Positions 8,435 through 18,229 of a stretch of DNA of 64,000 nt are shown here, piece by piece (the stretch's first letter is position 1; each line of letters opens with the position of its first letter). The position numbers were made by a program, and so were the translations under genes. This stretch comes from JAIQFV01 sp041494885 (GTDB lineage Bacteria > Acidobacteriota > Terriglobia > JAIQFV01), in contig JBGQBO010000028.1 in NCBI GenBank assembly GCA_041494885.1, positions 1-64,000 of the forward strand, given 5' to 3'. The notes under the pieces were generated by a model. It searched no databases. It was given only the letters and a program-made list of their open reading frames with translations, and was not told the DNA's origin.

Positions 8435-11365
8435 TTATGAGGACTGGGAATTCATTTGGTTCACCTTCTCGAGAAGCGTCCGGACATCCATATGGGATGG
8501 GCTCCATTTCGTTTCGGATTCTCCTCGATCGGCCCCAAATAACCGCGTTCCGATCCATTCACCGAGTTTTCGGTAGCTCTCCCACTGGGCCTCGTCGAAG
8601 TATTGGTCTCCGGTGGATTCCTGGGGGAAGTCTTCATGGGCTTCATGATACTCGACGACATCGATGGGTTCTTCGCCTGTCAGCGTCGGCTTGATCAGCA
8701 GCAGGATGGATTCAGCTTTCGTGTTGCCGTCATAGCAGACCTTCGCCAAGGCTGCGTGAGCAAGAGAGAATCCCGCTTCATCGGGGGTGATGGTTTTCTT
8801 CTTTTGATCTTTGGGCAAGTTCTCCTCACTCCATTTCCCCCTGCGAAGTTGTTCAAGGGGCCCGATGAATGGATAGGCTGAGTCTGTCAGAACATCCTTC
8901 AGCTCCACGTCAGTGAGGAACGTGATCTCCGCATTGAAGTCTTTTCGGGCTTTCCGGACGAGGTTGGCCACGTCCGAAAAATCGTACTCCGGATCACAGC
9001 CGTTATCGCAAACAATGATCAGAGGAACACGCCGACGGATCAGTTCATAGCAGGCCGTGTTTTCAAAATGTCCGCCGTCGGTCAGATACCAGTGAGGACG
9101 GGCGGGGCCGTGGAAGCGCGCGGTGAATTCATTCAGCATGTACACCTGGACGGGAAAAGCCTTCGCGAGTGACCTTCCGATTCCTCTTGTGAATCGGACG
9201 TCTCCCACCTTTGCGGTCCGCACGTCCGGATCCACGCCGCTCCCCCACCAATAACCCAATCGTAGATTGACCATGCCACACAGCAGGCTCAATCCTAAAC
9301 TGGTACGTGACCCCAGGCCGGTGGAAAACGCGGCCCCTGAAATCCCGGTCCACTGTCCCAGGCTCAGGGGCTCACAGAAAATTCCACCTCGGGGCGTTTC
9401 CGACTGGAAAATGTGAAACCTGTTCGTGTCCCATGCGGGAGCCTCGTCCGCGGGTTTATCCCAGAGGGAGTGATGATTCACCCCCACGCTGATCCCGAAC
9501 GGACCCACCGCCATCGCCAGCCCCTTCCGGTCGCGCTGCTCAACCTGAGATTTTCCCGAGACCGTCTCATTCAAGGTGACGTTAATCAAATGAATCGGGC
9601 CTCCCATGACATGCGGGGTATATTCCTTCATCTTGACCTCATCACCCTTGATGACTTCGGTCACGCTACGTCCTCTCCCGCTCAAGCGAATCGGATTCGA
9701 CGCGCCCGGATAGGCTCGTGTGAGGCGCGCGCCGTAGATCGCCGCATGAGAGGACTGGTTGAGAAACTGGAAGGTCTGGCCAAAGGCGTAAGTCAGCCCG
9801 ATGCACACGAGGAGCGTAATCGAGAGCCATTGCCAATTGGCGTGGGAGACAATCTCGTCCATATCATCATCGGTGTCGGCCACACGATCCTCCGACCCCG
9901 CTTCTTCAATCACGATGTGTTTTTCTGAACTGAGCCCGACTCTGTCCTTCGGAGCAAAGTTCTCCCAGATCATGTGTCCGGGGTTTCCATAAGGGATTTG
10001 CCATCCCCAGGCAAAACCGTGGGCGACGAATGAGAGTGAAGTGAGAACCACCAGCAGGAGGGCGACGGCTGCCAGTGAGGCGAGAAACTGGACGCGGAGC
10101 TTCGGTCTGCCCTTGCCCACAAATCCACCCAGCAGGATGGTTATCCGTTGAGCCATGGCCATAAAACCCGTGACCCCGGCAGCAGCAGCAAGGGCCTTGA
10201 AAGACGAGAGACCCTTGAATAAACCCATGTGCCTTAAGTAGGCATAAGAGCTCTGCCCCAGTGAGTCCACAATGGCGAAGATGAAAAGCCCCACCGAGAT
10301 CCAAAGCCACATTGCCAACCAGGAGGAGAGACGGTTCCGAAGGAGAAGAGCCCGTGAGGCCCGGCTCATCTCAGGCTCGCGCGAAATCCAGAACTTCCAG
10401 GTGATGATCCATACCAACAGAGTGAGGGCCGCGCAGAACATGAGGACAAACAGAAAGACAGAAAAAGTGGGAGAGGTGGATCCCATCGATGGAAGAATGG
10501 CCTGTACAACTCCCAAAACGACAATGAGGGCAAACACGGAGATCCACGGGTGGCGGGTCAATCCTGAAGACGCATCCGATTTCTCTCCGGTGATCAACCA
10601 GTAAGCCCAGGCCAGTGGAATCACCAGGAGGATAACTGTGAAAAGCGGAAGAAGAATGTAAGGGCTCCACCAGACAAAACCGGACGGCATTCCAGGGACG
10701 ATCTCTTTTAACCCCGGGAGGGAGTATAGATTCAAATATGCACCGATCGCACGGACGCCACTCGCAAAGAGGAAGAGAGTCAAGAAGAGGACGGAAAGAA
10801 CAATCTGGACAGCAACCCAGTTCCGAAGATAGACGCTGGTGGCGAGAAGAGTGTCTCCCGAGCCATTGGGTGATAGGTATCGGCCGTTGTTGCGAAGCCA
10901 GTCGACGGGTTTTGAATCCAGGTTGTTAGGAGCAAGGATGTTTTCCACTCGTTCCACGGTGTTTCGTGCTTCAGGCTGGCCCTTCTCGATAGGCCTGTAG
11001 GCGTCCTTTAATTCCCCGACTTCGTCTGCAGGGTTCTTGAGGTTGACCCAGGGACGAACGAAAAGCATCCCGAGAAAAGAGCCAATGTAGCCGCCACCGG
11101 AAACGGTTGAGAGATAATCGACCTTTCGAAAAAGATGGTTCTTGGCGAGGGCCTGGAGAATGCCCAATGAAAATGTGGCACTCCGGATCCCCCCTCCCGA
11201 AAGAGCGAGACCCACCCCTGCATTCGCAAGATCTTCACCCGCTTGCTTGCGGCGCTCGATGATGGCCTTGTTTTCAAGCTCAGATAACTGCCTTGGGTTG
11301 GGGCTCAATTCCAATGGAAAGAGGATTCGATCGGCAATAGAAGCAGGATAACTCTCTTTGCTCAT
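8435..11365 (-). CDS. Large membrane-bound patatin-like phospholipase
   Basis: A serine lipid acyl hydrolase of the patatin family. The oxyanion-hole motif SGGGIRSATFSLGILQAL starts near residue 56, the nucleophile motif STVSGGGYIGS follows (Ser89), and the dyad aspartate is in YLTDGGHFEN (Asp763). Between these two catalytic halves lies an insert of roughly 600 residues with eight or so hydrophobic helices (such as WVAVQIVLSVLFLTLFLF, WLAMWLWISVGLFIFAIV and WLSITLLVCIGLTYAFG). The catalytic halves are therefore held at the membrane by a polytopic insert. At 976 residues it is about three times a simple bacterial patatin. It stands alone. Phospholipase or acyl-ester hydrolase activity is expected, the exact lipid is not known. 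Confidence 0.88.
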   Translation of the reverse strand: MSKESYPASIADRILFPLELSPNPRQLSELENKAIIERRKQAGEDLANAGVGLALSGGGIRSATFSLGILQALAKNHLFRKVDYLSTVSGGGYIGSFLGMLFVRPWVNLKNPADEVGELKDAYRPIEKGQPEARNTVERVENILAPNNLDSKPVDWLRNNGRYLSPNGSGDTLLATSVYLRNWVAVQIVLSVLFLTLFLFASGVRAIGAYLNLYSLPGLKEIVPGMPSGFVWWSPYILLPLFTVILLVIPLAWAYWLITGEKSDASSGLTRHPWISVFALIVVLGVVQAILPSMGSTSPTFSVFLFVLMFCAALTLLVWIITWKFWISREPEMSRASRALLLRNRLSSWLAMWLWISVGLFIFAIVDSLGQSSYAYLRHMGLFKGLSSFKALAAAAGVTGFMAMAQRITILLGGFVGKGRPKLRVQFLASLAAVALLLVVLTSLSFVAHGFAWGWQIPYGNPGHMIWENFAPKDRVGLSSEKHIVIEEAGSEDRVADTDDDMDEIVSHANWQWLSITLLVCIGLTYAFGQTFQFLNQSSHAAIYGARLTRAYPGASNPIRLSGRGRSVTEVIKGDEVKMKEYTPHVMGGPIHLINVTLNETVSGKSQVEQRDRKGLAMAVGPFGISVGVNHHSLWDKPADEAPAWDTNRFHIFQSETPRGGIFCEPLSLGQWTGISGAAFSTGLGSRTSLGLSLLCGMVNLRLGYWWGSGVDPDVRTAKVGDVRFTRGIGRSLAKAFPVQVYMLNEFTARFHGPARPHWYLTDGGHFENTACYELIRRRVPLIIVCDNGCDPEYDFSDVANLVRKARKDFNAEITFLTDVELKDVLTDSAYPFIGPLEQLRRGKWSEENLPKDQKKKTITPDEAGFSLAHAALAKVCYDGNTKAESILLLIKPTLTGEEPIDVVEYHEAHEDFPQESTGDQYFDEAQWESYRKLGEWIGTRLFGADRGESETKWSPSHMDVRTLLEKVNQMNSQSS

Positions 11366-11839
11366 GGACCCTCCGAAGGGAAGAAAGTCAAATCACCCGC
11401 CCGGAGGATTGAGCGCGCCCGGTCAGGCGACGGACGAATTGTCGGCTCATGTGTAGAATTCGAGGAGGCGCTGGACGGTAGGGAGCGCCGTATGAGTACC
11501 TGGTCCCCCTCCAGATACCGCACGAAGAATGTCTCAGGAACGGCGGGAGCTTACTGCGAGGCTTTAAGGGATGTCAAGGGGTTTGGGTTGAGGGCAGTGG
11601 GGCAGAACACGAGCCCAAGATGTCCGTACAGATCCGAGGGGTCATGGGGACATAGGGCATCAATCCTGAATCCTGAAGTTAAGAGTGTCAACTGGGCGTT
11701 AGGTTTTTGGATTCAAATCGATTGGGATGAAATGAAGGAAGAATGAAATTGTCCCGGCCTAGAAGGGATCAGAGAAGGAGGGAGAGACGTCTGACGCTGT
11801 TCTGTCAGTCCATGCTTTTCGAGCCAGGCAACGGCCGCT
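11366..11839. other. Intergenic region, one doubtful small frame
   Basis: A 474-base gap between the patatin gene (start at 11365, minus) and the end of the next minus-strand gene. An 84-codon frame on the plus strand (11492-11746) has a passable ribosome site (GGGAG) but an undistinguished sequence, so I do not call it. Nothing else is evident. Confidence 0.35.
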
Positions 11840-12754
11840 TCACTTTTTCAGAAACCCGATTTTGATGAGGAAAGCCGAGAGGGCCTCATTGAACTCCTTC
11901 GGTTTTTCCAGCATCAAGAAGTGGCTGACTCCCGGCCAAGTCTGGTAATCGAGGTTGGGAGCAATGCCCCGATCAAACGGCTCATTGTCTTCGGCCCAAT
12001 TCGAGGATTGGGCCATGAGGGCCAGGGTGGGAACGTTGATCTTGTCCTGCTGCCATATTCCCTCATCCAGCATGCCATCCATGGCACTGACGGCGACGTA
12101 CTGGGGGGTACGCAACATGACCGCCTTGATCTCTCCACGCAAGGTGGGGTCGGCCATCGACTGTAACATGGAGTCAACCATGCGTTCGGCTGCCAGGGGA
12201 TAGTTCGGGCCGCGGAGCGGCTCAAAGAACTTCTCCGCCGCGGCCTTGTCAGGGAAAGGACGGAGCGACCCGTCGACAATAACGAGGGCGATCGTTTTTT
12301 CAGGGTACTTTCGGTAGAACTGGCGGATGACCGGCGTCCCCATGCTGTGTCCGACGAGCACGGCACGATTCACCTTGGAATCGCGCAGGACGGCTTCCAC
12401 GGCGCGCGCGAACAGATCCATATTGTAAACAATCTTAGGTTTGTCGCTCAAACCATGCCCGGGAAGGTCGATCAGGATGACTCGGGTCTTGTCCTTGAAG
12501 GCAGGAGTTTGGCCTCTCCAGAAACTCTGATCGCAGGTCCAGCCATGCACGAAGACAAGGGCATCACTCCCTTTGCCATAGCTTATGTAATGCACGCGCA
12601 TCCGATCGAACTTCGCAAAACGGGATCCTGTCTTGGCTTCCTTGGCAGAAACAGTTGCCGGCCAGCACATCAGCAATGCGACGAACACGAAGACCCCAAT
12701 GTAAGGCATCCTCAAACTTCGCGGGTTTCTTAGATTTCCACGGTAGAGAAACAT
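11840..12754 (-). CDS. Secreted or membrane-anchored alpha/beta hydrolase
   Basis: A serine hydrolase of the alpha/beta-hydrolase fold. Visible features in order: N-terminal hydrophobic signal or anchor (YIGVFVFVALLMCWPATVSA, ending near residue 38), oxyanion motif FVHGWTCD (about 68-75), strand RVILIDLPGHGLSD, nucleophile elbow VGHSMG with Ser137, and the C-terminal histidine in GVSHFLM (His278). The length of 304 residues is normal. The start is fixed by AAGGAG seven bases upstream of the ATG. The acid of the triad cannot be assigned with certainty. The natural substrate (ester, lactone, epoxide or other) cannot be told from sequence. Confidence 0.88.
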   Translation of the reverse strand: MFLYRGNLRNPRSLRMPYIGVFVFVALLMCWPATVSAKEAKTGSRFAKFDRMRVHYISYGKGSDALVFVHGWTCDQSFWRGQTPAFKDKTRVILIDLPGHGLSDKPKIVYNMDLFARAVEAVLRDSKVNRAVLVGHSMGTPVIRQFYRKYPEKTIALVIVDGSLRPFPDKAAAEKFFEPLRGPNYPLAAERMVDSMLQSMADPTLRGEIKAVMLRTPQYVAVSAMDGMLDEGIWQQDKINVPTLALMAQSSNWAEDNEPFDRGIAPNLDYQTWPGVSHFLMLEKPKEFNEALSAFLIKIGFLKK

Positions 12755-12868
12755 GGAAAGCTCCTTGGATAAGAGTGTATCGCGGTCATCCTTGTTGGGT
12801 GATCCGCCGCTGCGGGTCGCCCTGGCGGATTTGTGAATTATGCAAAGCCTGTCGGGCGGAGAAGATTC

Positions 12869-13258
12869 TTACCGCCGGACTTCACACATCAGCGCCAGCA
12901 GATTGTTGTCCACATCGCGCAAAAAGGCCAGCCACAAGTCATGATCGCTCAATTGGGCGACATGGTGTGGTTTGGCCTCGAATTGTACCCCTCGCGCGGA
13001 AAGGATGTCGAAGGCGGAATGAATATCGTCAACCTTGTAATAGATGATGGAGGCCGGGTGATCGAACTCGGGTTTTACGGGCACACCCAGCATCAGCCGT
13101 ACGCCATCACATTCAAAGAACGCCATGTTCGGGACCTCAAAAAGAAACCTCATCCCCAGCGTGTCGCGATAGAACCCAATCGCTTTTTGGACGTCGTGAA
13201 CAGTGATTGAAATCTGGCCGATCTGAGACAATCCGAAAGGTACCGAAGCGGTTGTCAT
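12869..13258 (-). CDS. VOC (glyoxalase/dioxygenase-like) family protein
   Basis: A small single-unit VOC-fold protein of 129 residues built from two beta-alpha-beta-beta-beta motifs: GQISITVHDVQKAIGFYRDT with LGMRFLFEVPNMAFFEC, then IIYYKVDDIHSAFDILSARG with a C-terminal strand LLALMCEVRR. The start is ATG 13258, because GGGAGGTGG sits six bases upstream; a longer ATG at 13276 would place that ribosome site inside the gene. Candidate metal ligands include the His in ITVHDV and a Glu in the final strand (MCEV). Members act as lyases, dioxygenases, or resistance proteins; no substrate can be inferred from the unrelated neighbours. Confidence 0.82.
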   Translation of the reverse strand: MTTASVPFGLSQIGQISITVHDVQKAIGFYRDTLGMRFLFEVPNMAFFECDGVRLMLGVPVKPEFDHPASIIYYKVDDIHSAFDILSARGVQFEAKPHHVAQLSDHDLWLAFLRDVDNNLLALMCEVRR

Positions 13259-13387
13259 TCTTACCACCTCCCTCATGGTGTGGCCGGTTCAGGGATCGTA
13301 TATGGGCACGCACGGCAGTCGGCTGCGGAGGAACAACGCTTGTGCCTCATGGGCAACTTCGAGGCTATCGAATTCTTTCATTCGAAA

Positions 13388-14854
13388 TTATCGTGGCAAC
13401 AGATCCGGAAGATTCGCAATCGCATAAGCCAGGACTGCCATCGCCGCAGCGTTTTCAGCCAATTCCGAGGGGACAATCTTATCCAGGGTGTCCGCGGCAG
13501 TGTGATGATAGTTGAAGTAAGTCCGACTGTCTTGAAACAGGCCGAAGGTCGGCACGCCCAGGGGCTCGAGCGGGGAAATGTCCGACCCGGTCTCATCGGA
13601 AGGATTCATCAAGGTTGCCCCCGAACTTTCGAGAACCGTGGAGACCGGTCTCAACATCCGCAAAGCTTTGGGCACTACCCTGGCATTAAAACCCAGGGGG
13701 TGGCCGGCGCCCAGATCACTTTCGATGGCGGCGACATGGTTAGCGAGTTCCCCGGCGAAATCTTTGGCATAGGTTCTGCCTCCCACCAATCCATTTTCCT
13801 CGTTCATCCATGCGACAACCCGGAGGGTCCGCTTCGGCCGCAGATGAAGCTGCTCGAGCACCTGCGCCGTCTGCATCGCTACAGCTACCCCTGCGGCATC
13901 GTCCAGAGCCCCGGTGCCCAAATCCCAGGAATCAAGATGACCGGAGACGATAACCATCTGTTCCGGATGTTCACTGCCTTTGAGGTCGCCAATGACGTTA
14001 TAGCTGACGGCATCCGGCAAGGTTTGTGGGGTTAAGATCAAGTGGAAGCGCACCGGGCCCTGCGCGACAAGATAGGACAAGAGATCGGCGTCTTCCGCAG
14101 TAACGGCCGCGGCTGGAATCCTGGGTGAATCCGCAGCATAACCCATGGCGCCGGTATGGGCCAGCCGGTTGTCTCCACCTCCTGGAGACCGAACGAGCGA
14201 AGCGACGGCCCCGAGTCTTGCGGCAGCACTCGCCCCTGCTCCACGGAAAACGACTGCCTGACCGTAGGCCGATCCACCGTACCCTTCCGCCGCCATTTGT
14301 TTATCGAAACGCTTATTGAAAAGGACGATCTTCCCAGCCACCCTTTCCCGGCCCAGGGCATTGAGCTCGTCAAAATTGTTGACGACGACCACTTCCGCGG
14401 TAAGGCCCTCCGCCGGGGTCGCCACGCTTCCACCCAGGGCCGTCAAGACGATTTTCTGCGTCGTATCCGGCGCCTGGCCAGGGAATTGGATTAACTCGCC
14501 CGCTTCTTGCCCCCGTACCCAGTGAGGCACCGTCAGTTTTTCAAGTTGAACGTCCAGCCCGAGGCGGCGCATCTCGGCTGCCACGTACTCGACGGCCTGC
14601 TGTGCCTGCGATGATCCCGTCAGACGGGGACCGATGTTGTTTGTGAGGTGGCTCAGTTGAGTGTAGGCGTAATCGCTTCTGAGAGCGGCCTGCTGAATTT
14701 GTTTCAGCTCGCTCAAGAGTTGCGGAGGATATGGATAAGGCGAAGATTGCTGGCCGGGCTGTGCCACAAGGCAGGAAACACAAACAAATAGAAGAACGAG
14801 AAGCAAAGCTGGAGGAAAGCAAGAGCATGCGAAGAGTAGAGCGTTTTTTTTCAT
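13388..14854 (-). CDS. Secreted M28-family zinc aminopeptidase/carboxypeptidase (PGCP-like)
   Basis: A co-catalytic two-zinc peptidase. The metal ligands of the M28 family are all visible: SGHLDSWD (His and the catalytic Asp), GALDDAAG (bridging Asp), WMNEENGLVGG (catalytic Glu and ligand Glu), AIESDLGAG (Asp) and YFNYHHTAADT (His). A PA-like inserted domain (residues about 100-250, with KIVLFNKRF and a Gly/Ala-rich stretch) precedes the catalytic half, the layout of plasma glutamate carboxypeptidase-like enzymes. The start is set at ATG 14854 (MKKNALLFACSCF...), giving a proper signal peptide; the frame extends further to 14920 but without reason. Likely role: digestion of peptides in the periplasm or outside the cell. 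Confidence 0.93.
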   Translation of the reverse strand: MKKNALLFACSCFPPALLLVLLFVCVSCLVAQPGQQSSPYPYPPQLLSELKQIQQAALRSDYAYTQLSHLTNNIGPRLTGSSQAQQAVEYVAAEMRRLGLDVQLEKLTVPHWVRGQEAGELIQFPGQAPDTTQKIVLTALGGSVATPAEGLTAEVVVVNNFDELNALGRERVAGKIVLFNKRFDKQMAAEGYGGSAYGQAVVFRGAGASAAARLGAVASLVRSPGGGDNRLAHTGAMGYAADSPRIPAAAVTAEDADLLSYLVAQGPVRFHLILTPQTLPDAVSYNVIGDLKGSEHPEQMVIVSGHLDSWDLGTGALDDAAGVAVAMQTAQVLEQLHLRPKRTLRVVAWMNEENGLVGGRTYAKDFAGELANHVAAIESDLGAGHPLGFNARVVPKALRMLRPVSTVLESSGATLMNPSDETGSDISPLEPLGVPTFGLFQDSRTYFNYHHTAADTLDKIVPSELAENAAAMAVLAYAIANLPDLLPR

Positions 14855-15225
14855 TGTCCTCTTCCATTGGGTGATGTTCCTGTGAACCACAATGAGAATT
14901 TGCCATGGAAACCACGGCATTATAGGGAATCGCTTCCGGAAAGGCCAGCCTTCATTGCATCACCGTAAGCGCAGACCAGTCGTGGGCCAACACCGGCTTG
15001 GACTGCTGAATCCTGGTACATCCGGAGAGGATGCCTGCCCTTGCTTCGGATCGGGAGAGGCTTTAGGGCGGCACAGGGCCCGCGGGTCCTGGTGTCCCGT
15101 CCTGATCTTTGAGAGGTTGATTTTATTGGGATTTTGTGTTGCTTCCCCCCGAGCTTTTGACTTATCCTTTTCCAGCTCACTGCGGACATTTCTGATGAAT
15201 CTGATGGCTTGAGGACAAATTTTCA
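14855..15225. other. Divergent intergenic region between M28 peptidase and TonB receptor
   Basis: This 371-base region must hold promoters for two divergent genes. GAGGAC at about 15212-15217 serves as the receptor's ribosome site. A TTGACT occurs at 15157-15162, but I find no -10 at proper spacing, so no promoter is called. Confidence 0.4.
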
Positions 15226-18201
15226 ATGAACAAAAGACGCTCCCGTGTGGCCCTGATCTGCGGTTTGGCTTTTTGTTTATCTCTTTGTGTTTTGGAGAAT
15301 TATGCACAGAGCCCCGAGGGCACTCTGGTCGGGGTTGTGCTCGACTCGAGCGGGGCCCGGATTTCTGGGGCGGACGTGACCATCCAAGGGTTGGATTCCA
15401 AGTTCAGTCGTCAAACCAAAACGGACCCGGAAGGTGAATTTCGAGTGGCCCCCCTCCCTCCAGGAAGGTATCAGGTCAAGGTCTCTGCGAGGGGCTTCAC
15501 GGCAGCGGAGTATGAGATCAACATTGCGGTCAGTTCCATGCCGACGCTTTCCATCGTCCTCAAACCCGCATCGCTTAAACAATCGATCTCCGTGATTGGA
15601 GAGGAGTATTCTCTTGCCTCTCAACCGATCGAGACCACCAGCAGTGTCGAAAAGTCGACCGTTACAGCCCGCGACCTGGCGGCGCTTCCTCTGGCGCATC
15701 GTAGTTTTGCAAACATTGCCTATTTGAGTCCTATGACGCAGCCGGTGGAACCTTCGGACCCCACCAAGGCGCGTATCACGGCGGTATCATTCGCCGGAAG
15801 CTCGGGACTGAATGTCGACCTTTCGGTCGACGGCGGGGACAACAACGACGATTATATCGGAGGATTTCTTCAAAACTATTCTCCCGATGCCATTCAGGAT
15901 TTTGCGATCCGAACGGCTCAGTTTGACGCCGACACCTCTCGAACCAACGGTGGTTCGGTCATCATCGCGAGTCGCCGAGGCACGGAAGAATGGCATGGAA
16001 GCCTTGGTTTTTATGAGCGCAGCCGTTCCCTGAACGCGCGCAATAGTCTCGATAATCCTGAACCGAATCCCAAACAGCCTTTCTCGCGCCAGAACGGAGT
16101 GGCGACGCTGGGGGGGCCGGTTCAGAAAGGGCGAATTTGGTTTTTCTCGTCCCTGGAATACGTCCGCGAAAACGCAAGCGTCGCTTACAGCGCAGACAGC
16201 TTGAGTGAATTCAGGAATCTGGCCACCCTGGCCAACCGGGGGCTGATCCCCGGGGTAAGTTCCATCGACGTCCCGACATCGGTGCTCGTGCCCTTTCGGG
16301 ATACGCTTTTTTCGACGCGGATGGATTGGTCGCAATCAGAGCACTCCCAGTGGTTTTTCCGGGGCGCTTTTGACCGGAGCCGCGCACAGAATGATCTGGT
16401 CCAACAGGCCACCTTGCCCTCCACAGGGGCGACGACCCGCTCCAATTACTTCAGCTTTCTGGTGAGCAATCAGTTCCAACTCCCATCGAATTGGACAGCG
16501 GTCCTGACGATGGAAGCCAGCGAATTCCACCATACCAAGCAGAGGAACTCGCAGTTGGGTCTGGCCCTGGCCTTTCCGTTCAGCGCCACGTTTCACACGA
16601 CGTCGGGGTTTGAGACCTTTGGTGACAATCAGTTTGTCACTCCCATTACTGCCTTTCCCATTCAGCGCGACCAGCAAAAGTACCAGGTCCGGTATGATGT
16701 TCACCATACTGCCCGCGACCACACCTTTTCCTTCGGCGTCAACCTGATTCACGAACCGGTCTTAAGTGGGAGGCTCGCCGATGATCCGGAACTCCTGGTG
16801 GTGTTTCCCAACGACCCGAGCTTCTACCTTTCCAACCCCTCGCAGTTCTCCTCCGATCTTCTGGAGGGAAGCACGAACGTCCCTGGGGGAAACGGGAATT
16901 TTTCACAGAGCATTCGCCGGCTGGGCCTGTACCTGCAGGACTCGTGGCACCTTCGGCCCCACCTGACGTTCAACCTTGGGCTCCGGTACGACACGACCTT
17001 CGGGCTATTCCGAGCTGAAGGACGCCTGCAAGATCAGAATCCAGCTGTCAACACCTTGAACACGCTCGGAATCGCACTCTCGCCGGGTATTCCACATGAC
17101 TATCGCCGGGCCTTTGCGCCACGGCTCGGACTGGCCTACTCGCCCGGGAATTCTGCAAATACTGTGATCCGGGCTGGTGTGGGATTGTATTTCAACGATC
17201 TGAGCCAGAATGGTTGGGTGAACGCTTTCCAGGCCGTGAATACTCCAGGGACAGGGTTGCTGGGGACCGGTGATCAGGGGGCCGTCATCGACCCGAACTA
17301 TCATACCCCTTACGCGCTGGAAGCCAGTGTGGGTATCGAACATGCGTTCCATCGGGATTGGCGGGTAAAAGTTCAGTACGAGCATCATCAGGGAGTGCAC
17401 CAGTACCGTCGCTATGAATATGTGGCCGGGTTCACTCTCCCCGCGGAGGCTCCCAACATCTCGCTGTTCAGAACGGACAATCGCTCCCGCTATGACGGGG
17501 TCTCCTTCATGGTGCAGCACCGGATGTCGACCCGCTTCGAACTGACAGCGCACTATACGTTCGCCAGCGCGTCCACGTGGGGCGCAACGGTGGGTGAGCT
17601 GTTTGATTACGTCAACGGGGTGAGCGACGTGCGAAACGCCTTCGGCCCGGGCGACCACGGGCCTTCAGGTGAAGATGTCCGGCATCGCCTGGTGATTGCG
17701 GGGACACTCAGACTGCCCTTTAAGCTTGAGATGACCACGCTCTCCCAATTCGAGAGCGCACGTCCGTACACCCTGTCCACGCCCGTCGATTTGAATGGCG
17801 ACGGCCTCGATTCCAATGACCGCGCGGTTGTGAACGGAGTTCAAACCGGGCTGGACCAATTCCGCGGGGCCCCGTTTGCTCAAATTGACCTTCGGGTAAG
17901 TCGCGAATTTGGATGGGGGGAACATGTTGCGATTCGTCCCTTCGTGGAGTTTTTCAACTTGCTGAACCGCAGCAATCCGGGAAACAACTTTGTATCAGAT
18001 CTCTCTGCCTTGCCTGTTCCGGCGACCCAGCTCGGCAACGCGACGAGCCTTTGCACAAATGCCGCCTGCACGGCCACGCGGCCCATTCGTGGTCTCAACG
18101 ACCTGAGAGTTCCCGCTGGAGCGCTGGGAGATTTCTTCGGACCCGGCACCACCGTCGGCATTCCTTTTGCTGCCCAGCTTGGCATCCGGATAACGTTCTA
18201 G
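15226..18201 (+). CDS. TonB-dependent receptor with carboxypeptidase-like N-domain (Oar-like)
   Basis: An outer-membrane beta-barrel of 991 residues. After the signal peptide (ICGLAFCLSLCVLENYAQS) comes a carboxypeptidase-regulatory-like beta-sandwich (about 30-120, with GTLVGVVLDSSGARISGADV and PLPPGRYQVKVSARGFT), then a plug region (SVDGGDNNDDYIGGF), then a long barrel with many aromatic-ended strands and a terminal strand FAAQLGIRITF ending in Phe, as outer-membrane proteins do. The barrel contains the typical HTFSFGVNLIHEP and LTFNLGLRYDTTFGL strands. This class is very abundant in Acidobacteria and is usually linked to uptake of large or unusual substrates. A glycosyltransferase-51 gene follows after 28 bases. 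The ligand is unknown. Confidence 0.93.
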   Translation: MNKRRSRVALICGLAFCLSLCVLENYAQSPEGTLVGVVLDSSGARISGADVTIQGLDSKFSRQTKTDPEGEFRVAPLPPGRYQVKVSARGFTAAEYEINIAVSSMPTLSIVLKPASLKQSISVIGEEYSLASQPIETTSSVEKSTVTARDLAALPLAHRSFANIAYLSPMTQPVEPSDPTKARITAVSFAGSSGLNVDLSVDGGDNNDDYIGGFLQNYSPDAIQDFAIRTAQFDADTSRTNGGSVIIASRRGTEEWHGSLGFYERSRSLNARNSLDNPEPNPKQPFSRQNGVATLGGPVQKGRIWFFSSLEYVRENASVAYSADSLSEFRNLATLANRGLIPGVSSIDVPTSVLVPFRDTLFSTRMDWSQSEHSQWFFRGAFDRSRAQNDLVQQATLPSTGATTRSNYFSFLVSNQFQLPSNWTAVLTMEASEFHHTKQRNSQLGLALAFPFSATFHTTSGFETFGDNQFVTPITAFPIQRDQQKYQVRYDVHHTARDHTFSFGVNLIHEPVLSGRLADDPELLVVFPNDPSFYLSNPSQFSSDLLEGSTNVPGGNGNFSQSIRRLGLYLQDSWHLRPHLTFNLGLRYDTTFGLFRAEGRLQDQNPAVNTLNTLGIALSPGIPHDYRRAFAPRLGLAYSPGNSANTVIRAGVGLYFNDLSQNGWVNAFQAVNTPGTGLLGTGDQGAVIDPNYHTPYALEASVGIEHAFHRDWRVKVQYEHHQGVHQYRRYEYVAGFTLPAEAPNISLFRTDNRSRYDGVSFMVQHRMSTRFELTAHYTFASASTWGATVGELFDYVNGVSDVRNAFGPGDHGPSGEDVRHRLVIAGTLRLPFKLEMTTLSQFESARPYTLSTPVDLNGDGLDSNDRAVVNGVQTGLDQFRGAPFAQIDLRVSREFGWGEHVAIRPFVEFFNLLNRSNPGNNFVSDLSALPVPATQLGNATSLCTNAACTATRPIRGLNDLRVPAGALGDFFGPGTTVGIPFAAQLGIRITF

Positions 18202-18229
18202 AAGCTCATTGGAACAAGACGGCCCGCCC

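Noticed and set aside
11492..11746. 84-codon frame with GGGAG upstream
   Set aside because: Sequence has no protein-like pattern or known motif; a chance site is more likely.
15157..15185. TTGACT as a promoter -35 before the TonB receptor
   Set aside because: No -10 box at 16-18 bases; CTGCGG stands where it should be.
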